NCBI RefSeq assembly: GCF_030867095.1
Contig: NC_081828.1
Coordinates: 4,346,001-4,410,000 of the forward strand
Direction of reading: 5' to 3'
Source: Alligator mississippiensis
Lineage: Eukaryota; Chordata; Crocodylia; Alligatoridae
Length of the DNA: 64,000 nucleotides
Under the pieces are notes generated by a model. It saw nothing but the letters and a program-made list of their open reading frames with translations, was not told where the DNA came from and did not search any database. Shown one piece after another: positions 24,001 to 39,000 of the stretch. Each line of letters opens with the position of its first letter. Within the stretch, counting starts at the first letter, position 1. The translations under genes were made by a program, and so were the position numbers.

Positions 24001-27000
24001 TGCATGATGAACGCTATGATTAATGACACTTGCTTGAAGGGTAAAAAATAAAAAAAAAAAATAAAAAAAAATCACCTCCTGTGCAGCCCCTCATGTATGG
24101 GAAGAGCTGCCTGGTAATATCCCAAGCTAAGCCCTACTCAGGAAAACTCAGTGGCTAGAAAGCAGATGCATTATGCTTACCAACTGCATCTCAGTATTTC
24201 CTTGGGCTCATTCCTGTGAATTCAATTCTTGCCTCTCACCTTAAGTATGCTTTGCAGGAACCATTTTATCATGTGCTGAACTGCACCTTGCATAACTGGG
24301 CCCTCATCCAAGTAGGTGTATGCTCTCCAGCCATCCAACTATATATGTTCCATTTCACATGATCTCTTTGATCATTATTAGAACTATCCACATTCATTTT
24401 CTTAAGTCTCCTCTGATTCTTACTGCCCAACTCAATTAGGACATAGTAGGCAAAGGACCTTCTTCTACCACTTCCTTTTGTAAATCCCAACAAGTAGAAA
24501 CAGACCCTCTTTCTACCCTGAAGAATGTCAGGACCCCAAGGTTAACGTTGCATCACCAGAGCTTTCACCACTTGCCATCAACCATAATCAGCCACTCTAC
24601 AGAGGGAACTCTGCCAAAGAGTATTCTTCTTCAGGCCTGCTGAACTCTGGAAAAAGAGCTCCCTACTACCATCACAGACAACACTTACTGCAGAGGCAGC
24701 TTAAAATACTCCTAAATCCTAGTAAAGGGATAATAACCATTCCCTATAATGGAAGGCTAGCCTCAAGACAGAACATTAGGATCTCTGCATGCAGTGTTTT
24801 CACAAGGCAGACAAGCTTCATTGGGTAAATGCGATATATTTATAAATAAAATATAAGTAGTTGGAAAAATTGTTCTTTGCAAGCTTTTGGGTGCAAGCAC
24901 CCTTCTTCAGGCAGAGTCTGCAGTTGTTTTATGCTCTCCTATGCTGCAACACACACAGCAGAGGTGAAGGATACCAAGTTTAAAATTTCACCTCTTTACT
25001 GTCAAACCTAAGTGCTATTAAAATATTTTTATTTAACCTCCTGTAATGTTTTTCCAGCACTTATCCTTTAATAAAAGCATAATGGATTCCCTGGAAGGGG
25101 TCCAGCTTTCCTTTCATAACAATGAACGTATGAAGTTTAAGAGTGAAAGCAAAATGACATCAGAAAATGAAAACGCATGCTACTACTTCTAATGTCTCAT
25201 GCTAGAATCAGAAATGGTTGGGCCTCAAGCCCCAGATTTTTCAATATTGCCTTCAGGGTCTTTGGGCACATCTAGTTAAAGTCTAAGCTTGGTAGTTTCA
25301 ACATAAAACTGCAGCTGTGCCATGCCATTCAAACTCAAAACAATACTGGCTGGTGGAACCCGTAGCTCCTGTAAGCCACAGTTTTGCACTACAGATGTCA
25401 GGAAAGCATTAGAAGAGGCACCAATCCTCTTTGTCCACCTTGGCACCTCTTGGGAAACTACTTGAGTTACCTCTGGTAGAGTTTTCTGTAGATCTCCCAC
25501 CTGCTGGGTATGAAAAGAAGGTGGCAAGCTAGAACTAGTTCTCTCTCCAACACCCTAACAGAATAACTACATTCTGCCAGCTCTTTACCACATTCATCTG
25601 CTTGTTCACCGCATTCCCACCTCCTGTTCTCAAGACATGCCCACAGACCTCTAGCCCACTGAAGGCAGACTTATCACAAAGCGCCTATTTGTGCTTTTAG
25701 CTATAATGGAAAAAAAAAAGTTGGGGCTCCTCTGTTCAAAGAACAAATGGGCTTCCTCATTTTGAGGATACGCTCAACTAAAGCATGAAATGCAGAAAGC
25801 ATTAAACTAATAGAAGGTAATGTATACTTATTATGTGCCATCAGTTGCTTTTTCTTTCAAGGGATTATAAGCTACATGGAAATGGCCTGCTTTGTTCATT
25901 TAGAGTATGCAAAACGGTGTAACTTTAGAGCATTTAAAGCCATTCTGAGAAGTCTTGCATTTAAAAATTTTCAAGCCACTAATCAATTTTATTGACTCAT
26001 AATATTGTGAACATCATTAGAAAATAGCAGACATCTAACTTGGAAATTCTGATTAGTGTGCGCACTATAGTTACTTTTCATAATTTTTTTACCAAGCTTA
26101 CATTAAACAAAACACTACAAATGATCTCACAGTGCTGGCTCACTCTTTCAAGAAAATAATTTTCCATTTATAATTGTTCTTAAGTGTCAGTATAAAAAAC
26201 CTCCAAAAACTATAAGTGGAATTATGCTGGGAAAATCATCTTAATCTTCATAACAAGTGATGTAATTCCATTATATACTGATGAAAGTTAAATGAAATAC
26301 TGATTCAGGGCTGCAAGGATAACACTTTCAGCCAAGTCTGTTAAAGGTCCCCCATGGTCTAAGAAAGGTTACTTGCTTCAAAGCAAGGTGACCCCTCCCC
26401 CATGGAACAGACACATTGTTATAGTACATCTTTTTTGCTTAATTCTGTAGACATGGGTTTTCATGGATAATCTCCCCACCATGTTCTAGTTTACACGAAC
26501 TAATAATCATTTGATGCAAAGCCACATGAAGTGTATCTGAAAGAATTTCCACTTAAAAGCCAAGCTAATGATATTTCATAGACTCATAAAAGAGCAGGTC
26601 TGGAAGGGGCCTCCAGAGACCATATAGTCCAACCCCCTGCATGAGGCAGGATCATCCCTATCCAAAACCATCCTAATAAAGATCCACTGTCTAACTTGTT
26701 AGCAAAATGAGTCAACTCCGATACACCCATAAGACATAACACCCTAACTTGCCACAGATAAAGCAAGGGGGCAATGTTTTGATGCTACAAAGGTTGTTAC
26801 AATATGCAAAAGAGATCCAAGGAAGGCGAAGCGAGGACAGCATGACCACCGACTTCAGGGGAAGGCAAAATCCCCCACAGCCCGTATCAGTCGGATCATG
26901 ATGTAAAATTCCTTCCTTACTCCAAACGTGGCAACTGGTCTGACTCAAAGCAGAGGGACACGACCCTCTCACCAGGCACCTCCAGGTTTTAGTCCCAACA

Positions 27001-30000
27001 AGACCAATGGCACACCTTGGCCCGAAACCCCAGCCCCGACTGTGGCCAACATCCAATGCTTCTGAGGAAGGCAAAAACCCTGCCATGTAACAACAGGAGG
27101 GGAAAACACTTCTTCCTGGTCCCATGTGGCACCCAAAGCCCAGAAGCATTGGAAATACTCAGAGTAGAGCATAGGCATAGCTATGCCTAGATGTTCTCCA
27201 ACTAATGCTCGTCTTTTTGAATACCTTCAACGATGGAGATTTCATAACATCCCTAGGCAATCTATTCCACTGCCTTACTGTTTTAATAGTAAAGAAGCTT
27301 TTCCTGATATCCAAATCTAAATCTACTTTGTTGCAACTTCAAGCCACTGATCCACCTGCAGCCTGAGAGAAGAGGTGTTCTCTTTTTTTATGGGCAGCCC
27401 TTCAGGTATCTGAAGGCTGCTAGGATGTCTCTTCTTAACCACCTTCAACACTCGAGAGGCCCAACCAGAGCTGAGCAGAGAAGTACCATCACCTCCGTGT
27501 CCTGCACTTAATACTTCTCTTGATGCATCCCAAAACTGCATTAGCCTTTTGTGCAGCTGTATCATACTGCAGACTCGTATCAAGTCTGTGACCTACCAAG
27601 GCTCCCAGATACTTCTCCAGAGTGCTGCTCATTTTAAATTTATAATTATCCTCCCCGAGGTGCAGCATCTTGCATTTGTCAGCACCGAACTCCATCCTGT
27701 TAGCTCAAGCCCAACTTTCCAATCCACCAAGATCCTTCCTAGTTGCACTCCTGTCCTCCAAAGTGTTCACACTCCATCCCAGTTGCGTCCAAATCTTTAC
27801 TAAACACATTGAACAGCACTGGACCCAGGACGGACCCCTGTGAGATTCCATGTGAAACCCCCTGCCATTTTGATATGGATCCATTTATAATTAACCTTTG
27901 CTTGCAACTCCAGCCAGTTGTCTCTGCACCTTATAGTAGTTTTGTCTAACCTACATTTTCCAATTTTGTTTATGAGAATGTCAGGTGGGACTTTGTCAAA
28001 AGCTGTGCTGAAGTCCAGACTCTCTCTCTCAATCTACTCAAGTACTTTGTTAAAGAAGGAAATCAAGTTTGTTTGGCATGATTTGTCCCTAGTAAATCCA
28101 TGCAAGCTACTTGCGATCAGCCTTTCCTGCTCCAGCTGCTTGCAAATACGACTTCCCTATCATATGCTCCAGTAACTTCCCAAGCATTGCAATGAGGCTA
28201 ACTGGTCTGTAGTTCCCCAGGTCTTCCTTTTATGCCTTTTTTAAAGGGCACTACATTGGCCCTTTTCCAGTCATCAGATATCTGGCACATCTTTCATGAT
28301 TTAATGCACATTATTACCAAAGGTTTCAAGATGTCCTCTGGCAGGTTCCTTCAGTACCCTGGGATGAAGTTCATCAGGCCCATCAAAAGCTCTTTGTCTC
28401 TTGTTATCTCATCCCTCATTTTGTCCCCTTGCTTATCCACATAATCCCCCTTAGCTGTTTGCTTAATTTTTTTGTGAAAGTGAGCGAGGCAAAATGGCTT
28501 TCAAGCAGCATTCTGTTAAGACGCAACCCTGGCTTTTTAACAGTGAACCAAGGAAGCTATAGGTCTTTCTTTTTTGGCAAACATACTTATAGAACTTCTG
28601 CTTGTTGTCTTTCACCTCCCTGACCAGGTGCAGCTCATTTTTTTTTAATTTTTTTTTTTTTTAACCTGTGCCTCCCTGATTCTGTCCCTGGAGGTTCTTG
28701 CTATTTTCTGGTACGCCTCCTTGGTGACCTCCCATTGCCTGTACATTTTTCCTTTTGCATTTGAAGCATCGTATAAGCTCCTTGTGCAGTCACATTGGTC
28801 TCTTACTATTCTTATGCTTCCATCATGCCAAACAGTTTCCTTTTGGTTTTCCAGTACTGTACCTTTTAGAAGCTCCCAGCCCTCCTGGGCACCATATCAC
28901 CATGCTTATTAACTCTTTTCATATAGGTATAAAGTTCAGAAATTCCTGAAAATTTGCAATGGGTTCTGTAATTAGCTGCTGTTCAGTTATAGTATGTTGC
29001 CAATTAAAAGCTACATTTGCAATACTTACCTTCTGAAGTTCCTCTACTGTGACAGGAAGGTTAATCAAATCAGCAGCAGACTTGATATTGGCTTTGAGGT
29101 GATTTACTGCTGAAGTCAACAACAAGATCTACAAAGCAGAAAGAAGGACTTATAATTAGTAAAGACATGAGAGCTCCTTGTTTTGATCTTCCCTAACCCT
29201 AATGACTTGCAACTCATGACCAAACTTAACCAAGAAATAGAAGTGGCTAGTTGGGGCCACATGCTCTTCTTGCAAGTGCACAGAATCCCCAGTCCAATCA
29301 GTCATCACCATCATTCAGGCAAAAAGAACAGGCAGGTCACCCTAACGTTTGTGGCACAAATGAACCCTTCTCATAAATCAAAACTCAACTCCAAAAGTTC
29401 ATTGGCTAGGGCCTTGAAAGTCACAGAGCATCTTCACCACAAATCTTTGACTTCAAAAGGCAGAGCTCATAGTGACCCTATCAGACTCCCTAGAATGCTT
29501 TTGTTTAGATGAATAACACCCTAACATTATTATTATTTTTAGAAAAATCTGCCCTTCACTTGCATATTAAATCTGCTCACTAGAGTTGTGAAAAGTCACT
29601 TTGTTGTATTAACAGATTGTTTAAAAAATATAAGCATTTTCTCCATTTCCTCCAGGTTTCATATAAAATGAGTTTTTATTTAATTGACCAGAAAACAAGA
29701 AGAGAGCAACTGTTTGGATGGAGATGGATGTGCCTGAAAATAGGACCTATAAAAAGGAAATACCATCTTACATTATTCACAAGACCAGAGACACAAAGAA
29801 ACTGTAATGCCTTCTGCATTAATAGAAACTCTTTAAAAAAACAACAGACATCTTCAAAACTGGACACTTCCACTCTGGGTATTTTTTCATCCTTTCAATA
29901 TTCAACAAATACTTTGTTGTACTGTGACTACCGCTTCAGATATTTTTCAGACATTTTTATGTCACATGGGAGTCACCTAAGCCAGAAGAGCAAGAAAATG

Positions 30001-33000
30001 AATGGCTAAGTTGTTATAGAAGTTACCTGTGATACAAGAAATGTGGGTTCAGCTTCCTGCCCTGTGTGACTTTAGACAGGTCACTTCAGTGCTTAATACC
30101 TTTCAGTACCTGGCTCTAATCTCCATGGTCAATCAAGGGGTTTAGCACCAAAAACACCTTTTGGGATCCAAGTCTTCATCCCTCTGACTCAGTCCTGGAA
30201 AATGGGGATAATAGCAACGCTCTTATGCCTTCAAAAGTTATTAAGAGGCATTCTGATACTAGTATGATGGGCCCAAACAGGTCATCAATAAGAATATACT
30301 GAACACCATTGATCTACAATTTCTACTGTAAGTTATAGATAGCTGTAAGTCACCCTGAACCTTTCTGAGGAGGGCAGTATACCCAAATAAATAAAACAGC
30401 GCTACTACATTAAAAAAACAACAGCTCCACTCCTTACATTCTGTTTAAAATGTTGCTCCAACTGTAAGACTCAAAGCTAATGCCCTTTATCTTTGTTTTC
30501 AAGATAGTTTTTAGTCTGTATTTGCCCGTTTTTATAAGCTCCCCACAAGAGATTAAAAATTACATAAGCAAGCAACTTTTGAAACCAGGAAATGCACATA
30601 TTTGGTCACTGTTGTCGGGAACAGGAAGACACAACTCTGCCGTCTCCTCCCTTTAAAGCCTGCTTCTAGTACTCGCAAAATGCAAGTCAGGTGCATAACC
30701 CAGCCAAAAAACTTGGTTACAAAATTAGGACAGTTAAAATCTGAGAGAGACAGAGAGACAATTTAACTCACAGGTAGGTTAGAAGCAATGCAACAAAAGA
30801 TGAGTCATTAAAAAGATGAGTCAATCAGACTGGCTCAAAAATATAACTTATCCCAAGTTACAAGGCTGGCAATTAGTAAGTAAGTGTCTACAAGTTGTAA
30901 TCATTTGCTAAAGATTCCGCTTTAAAAGCAGTTCATAGTCCCTTGCAGTGCAAAATCCTTCCAGGTGACATTTGATAACCTCCAATTGTTAAACAGATGA
31001 ACTCACCATGTTTCAATAATAATTATAAAAAATGACTAAGTGGTTTCTCACACAGAAGAAAGATTAATCCTGCAATAAAGTGGACCTCAATTAGCTGGCT
31101 CACTACGTCTACAGCTGCACAGATGCAAATTGAAGATATTCATGGGGTAAAGCTGAATTCTCAACACTTATTTTTTTGAGACAGCTTTCCTCTGCAGCTT
31201 AGGAAATTAGGAACAGTCAAATTAAGATCCAGCCTAATTGACCAAACTATAAAATCCTGTAAGTGACTAATGCCAAATGTCAGATTCTTTATAAAGTTTT
31301 GTAATTACCTAAAGATACAGATTGGTGCTTAGTGGACTTCCTTAAAAAAAATCCCAATAGATGTTTATCTTCATCTGTAGTCACTTTGGGTTAGATTTTT
31401 CCAGTAACTTAGGTGACTATCTTATCCAATGCAAATGGTTTTTAAAAGCAGTCAGTTTCACAGACTTATGGTATATCTCTACCCTCCCTCAAAACTGATA
31501 CCCAACAACTATGCTAAGATTCTTACCAACCAGTTTTAAATTTGGAAGTTTGATTAAAATTTGATCTGTCAAAGGTTCAGATACTCAGCTTCACTGGTTT
31601 CCTGCCCCGAGCAGGCGAGCTGGACTCGATCTTGTAAAGTCCCTTCTAGCCCTGAACTTACATGGATCGGTGACTTCAAATAAGTTATGACATGTACCAC
31701 CTGATAACCTAGCTCAGAATGTGCATCAGGATGTTATCCATTAAGACAAAGAGCACTTTGTTTATCTTTGCAATACTATAAACTTGGATTATGATTTTGG
31801 CATCTTTCTGCCCCTTCACCCTCTGTGGTAAACACATGTGCCAATTCCCTTCTCTTAGGTTCCTATTTGGAAGCTGAACCCCCCAGCACACAGAGAAATA
31901 GTGACAAGATTATATTACTCAAGAATATGAAAGCACCTGTCAGGTTTAGGCCGATTCATTTAATATTTCACCCCAGCTGACCAAGGTCCAGTCATTATTT
32001 TTGATCCATTATAATATTCTCTGGGTGAATTTTTCAAAGCTAATGAGATTTCCGTTACTTTCAAGGAAAACATATGGCAAGTATAGCTATTCTCAACTTT
32101 GCTTTAAAAAGTTTGGCATCACTGGACATAAGGTCTGGCATCAAGTCCTTGGGGAAGTGGTTGAGAGTGTGCTTTTAAGTATTTGACAACTCACATTTAC
32201 ATTTTAGATGAAGCATAAGCACAGCTTAATTAGAAATATTTCAATATCTCAGATCCTTGTTTAGAATAATGCATTTGTTCATATTACCTGTTTATTGATT
32301 TCGGTAATATTTGTCCAAATCTTGTTTAGCCCCATGTCTCCAGTCTCGATTTGCTCTAGCTGCTTTTGCTTATCAAGCAGATCTTCATTTAATTTAGGAA
32401 TCTCTTGGAATGATGATTTTTGATTAGACTCCACTAAAAAACAGACACAGAAAAAAGAGAGCAAATTATAAAACAAGGTGTTTTACCATTAACATTTGTT
32501 ACACAAGTCACAACCAATGACATTAAGAACACGGCACTGTCTGTGTACAAGGTGCTCAAGATCAAACAGAATAATCCTTTTAAAATAATGGCACTTTTCT
32601 AAATCTAATAGTATTCAATGCTTACACTCTAGAGAGGGCATGACTTTGGAAAGGTCAACTAAGCTTGGTATTTTCTGGTAGCTTCATAATATTTTGGTGA
32701 CCTTTAAATCTATTCATGTGCACTGAATAACTTGTTGTTTTGTTATCAAAGCATAGTTATTTCATATAATCCAACTATGATACAGCACAAATCGCACAAG
32801 TTATAAGAACTGTATCACCATAGTGAAACACAAAGTGAAACTGGACTTCATTTCCAAGCATACAAATACGATTAATGACCATGATGAAAATTCCCAAAGA
32901 GATTATGGTGATTTCCAGTCACATGACGGAATGACAGAGTACTGAACACAGTTAATACCAAACAAACTGCTTTTACTTGTATATAAAAAAAGTGTGCCAG

Positions 33001-36000
33001 TAAAACAAATCGACAAACAGCAACTCTGTCCTGAGTATAATGATTTGGAAATAAAAATCAAGTATACAGTTTAAGAAAAAATAAATGAGAGAGGAAGTTT
33101 AGTAAGTTAGTTAGTTGTGGGAGTTAATCCCTTAAAAAAATAACAACCAGAAAACCTTGATTTTTTTTTTTTAATAACACATTAAAGAAGAGAAAACAGA
33201 TCTCAGACCTAAGCAAACTATATAGATTTCTCATGGTCTTTTTTTTTTTTTTAAGGGGAAAAAAGAGAAAGTTTTTTTTTCTTTTTAATAATTTCGAAAA
33301 TAAGATATTTTTTAGTATATGCAGACTGGCAGATTAATTGGGTACTTCTAGATTATTCACTTAAATAGCTCACAAAGAAATGCGATAGCTTGCCATCCTC
33401 TTTATTACAAATTTCAGGATGCCTTGCAGGTGAATATTACTGATTTCATACTTTCATTGGTGTTTCTTATCATTCACCTCAGTGACCTGCTTCAAATTTC
33501 TACACTGCTTTGAAAATTAATTTTTTTAATTTTATAATGATTTTTAAGCTTCAGTCAGTTGTCCATGGTGAAAACACTTGAGATTTTTAAAATGATCTAC
33601 TATTAATAGTTAGATATTTTCCAATATTAAATTGTTATATTTGAGTGAAAAAAATAAGATGGTGTCAAAATCCTTTTGATAAACCTGGTTCAGCAATTAA
33701 AACGACAACTTATGTTCAGTTTGCATATTAGCTTACAGCAAGTCCCCAAATACAAGATTAAAAGAAAATGGTTAATTAAGAGAAAATCTTTGAGGGGCAA
33801 GAACAGATAGGGAAACAGATATTTGTGGCCAGTTGTAAAAGCATAAAGCAAAGGTGTCTGCTTTTCACAGAAATACTGTATTTATTCTCAATTGAATTCC
33901 AGGAATGTATAATGAGAACAATGAGATATTGTTAAACTGTAAAAGAAAGAAAAAATAAAGCAAGAATGGTCTTTCTGATTAAAGCCCTTGAGTGGAACTC
34001 AGGAGGATAAGGGTTTCTTTCCAAATTCTGGGCCAGACTAACCTGTGTACCTCAGTGTTCATTTACAAGATATGGATATTAAAAGCTTCTTTACCAGTCT
34101 TTATCTGTCATATCTATTTAAACAGTTTCTACCTGCAAGAGGAAAATTTCTTGATTTGTTCCATATTCTGAGCAATAAATTGGAGCCCTGATAAACCTTT
34201 CCATGGCAACCCCCCCCCACAAACAAACGTAGAACTGTTTTAAGTACTCTGATTTTTCCATCAATGGTCCTTGGGAGTGGATGATATAAAATTAAGTGTT
34301 CAATCAGGTTTGCAACATGACTACAAGTGAGAAAGTTTTTCCTAATATCCAACCTCAACTTCCCCTGCCGCAACTTGAGCCCATTGCTCCTTCTGTCATC
34401 TGACCCCAACAAGAACAGTCCAGCCCCATCCTCTTTGCAACCCCTCTACAGGAAGTTGAAGGCTGCTATTAAATATCCTCTCAGTCTCCTCTTCTGCAGG
34501 CTAATTAAGCCCAGTTCCCTCAGCCTCTCCTCACTAGTCATGTGCCCCAGCTCCTTAACTACTTTTCACTGCCCTCCGCTGGACTCTCTCCAATTTGTCC
34601 ACATCCCTTCTGTAGTGAAGGGCCCAAAACTGAACACACATGCTCAAATATTAGTTTGATACCTTGCTCAGCACTATTTGGAATAAATCCCTAAATCCAA
34701 AAACTAAAAAAAACCCAAACAAGCAAAACACAATAGTAAGTCTATAAATAAAACCCAATTTTCCTGAAATACAGAGTCAACAGACAAACATGCTCATGCC
34801 AGCATTAAACAGGAGATGGTGACTAACCAATAAGAAATATTAATCCTGGAAGACCAAGGTTGAACAAAACAAATTGCAAGTTTTAGGAAGATGCAAAAGC
34901 AGCTAATGTGGTACTGAAATGGTACAGACAGCACAAAAACTGGGACAGGATTGAGATTTGACGGAGAAGGCCAAAGGAACAAAACATCTTCCATTAATTT
35001 CAATTCAGTTGGGGGGGGGGGGGGGGGGAATCAAGACTATTTTCAAACACAAAGGATTTTTCTTCCTTTTTTTCTTTTCAAATGCTGCTGACACTATATT
35101 AAAAACCAAACAAACAGTCTCAAAACCATGCTGCAATTCAGCATCTAAGGCACCATGAAACATCCCCCAGCAACTCTCTCTTGCACCATGCTGTCATATT
35201 GAATGAAATAGTTTGAATGTTTGTAATGGTTGTCCATTAGCCAGTTTCAGGAAGAAAATAAGATTTATCTCCTTATCTAGGTCATTGTTTTGGACTACGT
35301 GTGAAAGATCCAGACTTTGCTTAAAGTTTTAACTCTTGAATTTTATCTTCAGAAGTCTTTTACAAAGAGAACCTGAAAATGATCCTTAAGCAAATAACCT
35401 GAGTCCCGAGAGATCAAACCCTAGAGCCTTTTGACCAGATTGGTAAGAAAAGGGCACTTGCAGTGGTATGGAAGTTCCCCAAAAATAATTAAAATGATCA
35501 ACAAAAGAAACTAATTACTAAGCAAGAGAATCTGTTGAGTAAGATCCGAGCCCAAATTTGGGGGTAATGACAGGTTTGAGTAGGAGTGGCCCAAGACGGC
35601 AGCTCACTCAATAAAAACTGTAACCTACTCTCTCAAATTGGAGGTGACTATACTTGCAGAACAACCAAGGAAGAATCGCAAGTGTAGGCTGGATCAGACT
35701 GATCACCTGAACCACCCTCTCCGTGAACACGAATCTCTTAGTTCACGCTGAAGCTGCAGAGCGCCCAAAAGGGACTGAAAGAAGGGGACTTTGTCCTATC
35801 AGTATTGAGGCCAGCCCGTTGAATCGTATTGCTGAGGCGAGCCCATTGAACCGTACTACTGAGGCCAACCCATTAAATTGTACTACTAAGGGATGAAACC
35901 ATATTGAGGTGTTTGGCTTCTCGGAGTTCTAGGATTGTAAGTATATTATGAAAAATAATAGTACTGATTCAAATTTAACTTTTAGTTGTAATTGTAGTTG

Positions 36001-39000
36001 TTTTTGTAATACTAATTCTTATAGCATTGTTTGGGAAGGAAGTGCATTCGAAGCATTGTTTCTGATATATGTAATTATTGTGCTCTTAATGTTTGTGGTG
36101 TTTCTTAAAGCTAAGCAGTGTTATATACGTAGCAAAGAATTTTAAAATAAAATTGTGTTGTATAAATGAAGTGTGTAATCATTGTGAAATCGTGCAATCA
36201 ACTAACTACTCCCCCAGGCAGTGCATCAAAACGAATCAGTAAATTGTGTGGGATTTTCTCTATTCCCTAACCCACTAGAGACATATGCACACCAACTCCA
36301 GAAAACAAGGCAAATGTGGCTACCCAAGAGTAAACCCGAGCACAAACCCAGTGCTGCTCTAACGTGGTTCCACTGTCTCATATGACATGCTCAAAGTGGA
36401 GTACATGACAGGAAGAGCTTCATGCCAACACAGTTACAGACTCAGGGAAATCTTTTCATGCTTTATGAGAATGATATCTAATTCTCTCTATGAAAGTCAA
36501 CAGGCAGCTGAAGTGCTAACACTATCTAACCAGAACTTGTCAAGTAAATAGATTTGAAGCATGACACAGCATACTTCATTATGCATGACTGCTTCTCCCA
36601 ACAGCTACCATTACAAATAGACAAGTTAATTGATTAAAAAAAACAAAGAAAAATCCCAATACTTACTAGTTCGAAACTTTTCCTTTAGAGCATCCAGATC
36701 TTCCTTAAGGGCAACCTGCATCCACACTAAGCCAACGCAAGCTACCACGCAAGCAGCCAGAATGACAAAAGCACATAGTGGGTAACAGAACTTGCAGCAT
36801 CGTAGGTATTCTCCCCTGAGATAAAAAACAAACAAATGACAAAATGTTACTTATCAATCTGCAGAGGAAGCCATAAAGCAATGTTCAAAATGTGGGTAAA
36901 ACTGAAGTGAGTATAACTCAGGGGTAGCCAACTTATGGCACATGTACCACAAAGCAGATGGGAGGGAGGGCAGGTAGCACAGTGGCAGACAGGGCAGGAA
37001 ACAGAGCAGCAAGTCAGGCAGAGAGAGCAAAGGGGAGGATGCAGAAAGCAAAGCAGCAGATTAGGCACGGAGCACAGAGCAGGAAGATGGAAACAAAGAG
37101 GCAGACTGGGCAGGAGTGGCACTTGAGAAGTGTGCAAAGCTAATTTGTGACATGCCTACCAAAAAGGTTGCCCCTCAATTATATAACTGAGTCCCTAATA
37201 AAATAGGGCATTTGCTTTGGTTGTGATACACATTTAATCTTGGAAGTGAGCTTCCTTAAATCTGGAGTAACAGAACAAACAGTAGTGGGAAAAAAACCCC
37301 TCATTTAAAACAGAATTTATAATACAATGAACTCCAAGACTGAAAATGGGTATTCCCACCATCCTTTGTTTAACTGTCACGTTTCTGCTTTGTAACTTTT
37401 CTACTCTATTACAACAGATTGACATTAAGGAAAAACCAAGTTCAAGATTTTGGAAAGGAGACATCAGCAAAGGGTCTGACGAGCAGTTTTTGTAAAAAAA
37501 AGCCAAACCTTCTATTATTGTTCCGAGCTGCAACATTCAGATTTTCATGATAATATATTGCTTTGTTATGCTTAGACTTGTAAATAATTATTACTTGAAA
37601 TGAACAATTCATTTACCAATTTATAGTAGCAATTTAATGTAAAAGCAGTAATGATGCATCGCAACGAATCTATGAACACAGAAGAGTAGATTATGTGCAG
37701 CGTGTACGTGCATATTTTGCAAACTGTGCTCAACTCGTCTAATCCCCGCTCTAATCCCACTTTATTACTCGTGCTGGATACACGGTGACAAAACACAATA
37801 AAACCAAAGCTACTTCAGGTTCATTTCCACCGTATCCATTACTCACAATCGTTTAACGAGGACTTTCTAAAGATTATGACGCCCATTACCGACTTTGTAA
37901 AAACAAAACAAACGAAACCAACTTCCAGAATACCTTAAGTGAAGTTTACTGGATAATAATAATTATTATAATAATAATTAAACAGTAATAACATTGGATA
38001 ATAATTATTATAATAATTAATCATATAAACCGTCTGACAGGTAACTATGTCGCAAGGGTAACTATGTACTGCATTCATTAAGTAACGTCAAAAGAAGATG
38101 GAAGACGCGCAAGAGGAAATGAGAAAACTCTTTTTTCCCTCAGATGCAAAAAGGATAATCATTCTCTAAACATTAAGAAAGTAAAAGTGGTGTCTACGTA
38201 AAAAAAAACCCCGAATAATTCATTACAAGCAGCAGACAGAAACCTACCATACAGAGATATATACACTAGGCGTATAACTAATTTGCCCAGTGTACGCAAA
38301 AGTGGCGTTTCTCTTGCAATCTGACAGCAATTTAATAAAAGAAGAAAAATTCACAATAACAGCGACCGTGTCACACAGCGGCACCGACACAGGGAAACAA
38401 GTTACCGGAAATAAGTGCACGGCAGAAAGACCGTATCGCCAACAGCACAGGCAGCGTTAGCTAGCTGCACATCAGTTACACTGGGGATACAAACAGGGTC
38501 TAAGAAAAACACAGGATAACAGTTGAGATTTTTGGAAAGAGGAAGCCCACATGGAAATAAATTATTTTTCCCTTTGCCCAAAAAGGCCTGAACTGGCGAT
38601 GAAAACACAAAAATCAAGACTTGGCTTGTACGTGCCAGTGGTTTTCCACCTTTTTAGGCTCGATGAACCCCTTGGTTGGATGTGAGCCGACTGCCGGAAG
38701 CGGTCAGCTCTTCGTTTTCACTCATTTTTGAGCTGCCGACACCTCAGACAGCCCGTTAGGGGCGGCTGCAACACGAGGGACTTAACCACCCCCTTCCCCC
38801 CAGGTTTAGGGGCGAGCCCCCCCCCCGGGCTCACTTGGCGAGGCGGAAGCGGGCGGCGGCGGGCCCGAAGCCGTCGTCGCCGTCGGAGCTGGAGTCGGAG
38901 CGGGAGCGCGAGTCGGAGGCGGGCGGCTCGGTGCGCAGCAGGCGGTGTCCCGAGCCCTTGTTGGGCGCCTTGGGGCGCCGCCCGTCGCCGGCCAGGCCGA

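Larger units (their letters stand above)
29129..32287 (-). other. EFCAB14 intron between exons 3 and 4
   Basis: Besides the MIR-like copy and CR1 tail listed separately, the intron looks unique and AT-rich. The longest frame (29617-30009, 130 residues) has no recognised domain and no coding context. Confidence 0.6.
32434..36666 (-). other. EFCAB14 intron between exons 2 and 3
   Basis: It holds a CR1 piece, an 18-base poly-G run at about 35011-35028 and the open frame at 35948-36145, each described elsewhere. The rest is AT-rich with several A/T homopolymers (33160-33300) and no recognised element. Confidence 0.6.

Noticed and set aside
35948-36145. A functional KCNE gene
   Set aside because: Only EAL and YIRSK match, with a 2-residue spacing difference, and the conserved cytoplasmic segment after the helix is absent. 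It is kept as an unconfirmed open frame only.
36854-37137. Cysteine/proline-rich minus-strand and glutamine-rich plus-strand frames
   Set aside because: They reflect the purine-biased core of a hAT-like MITE.
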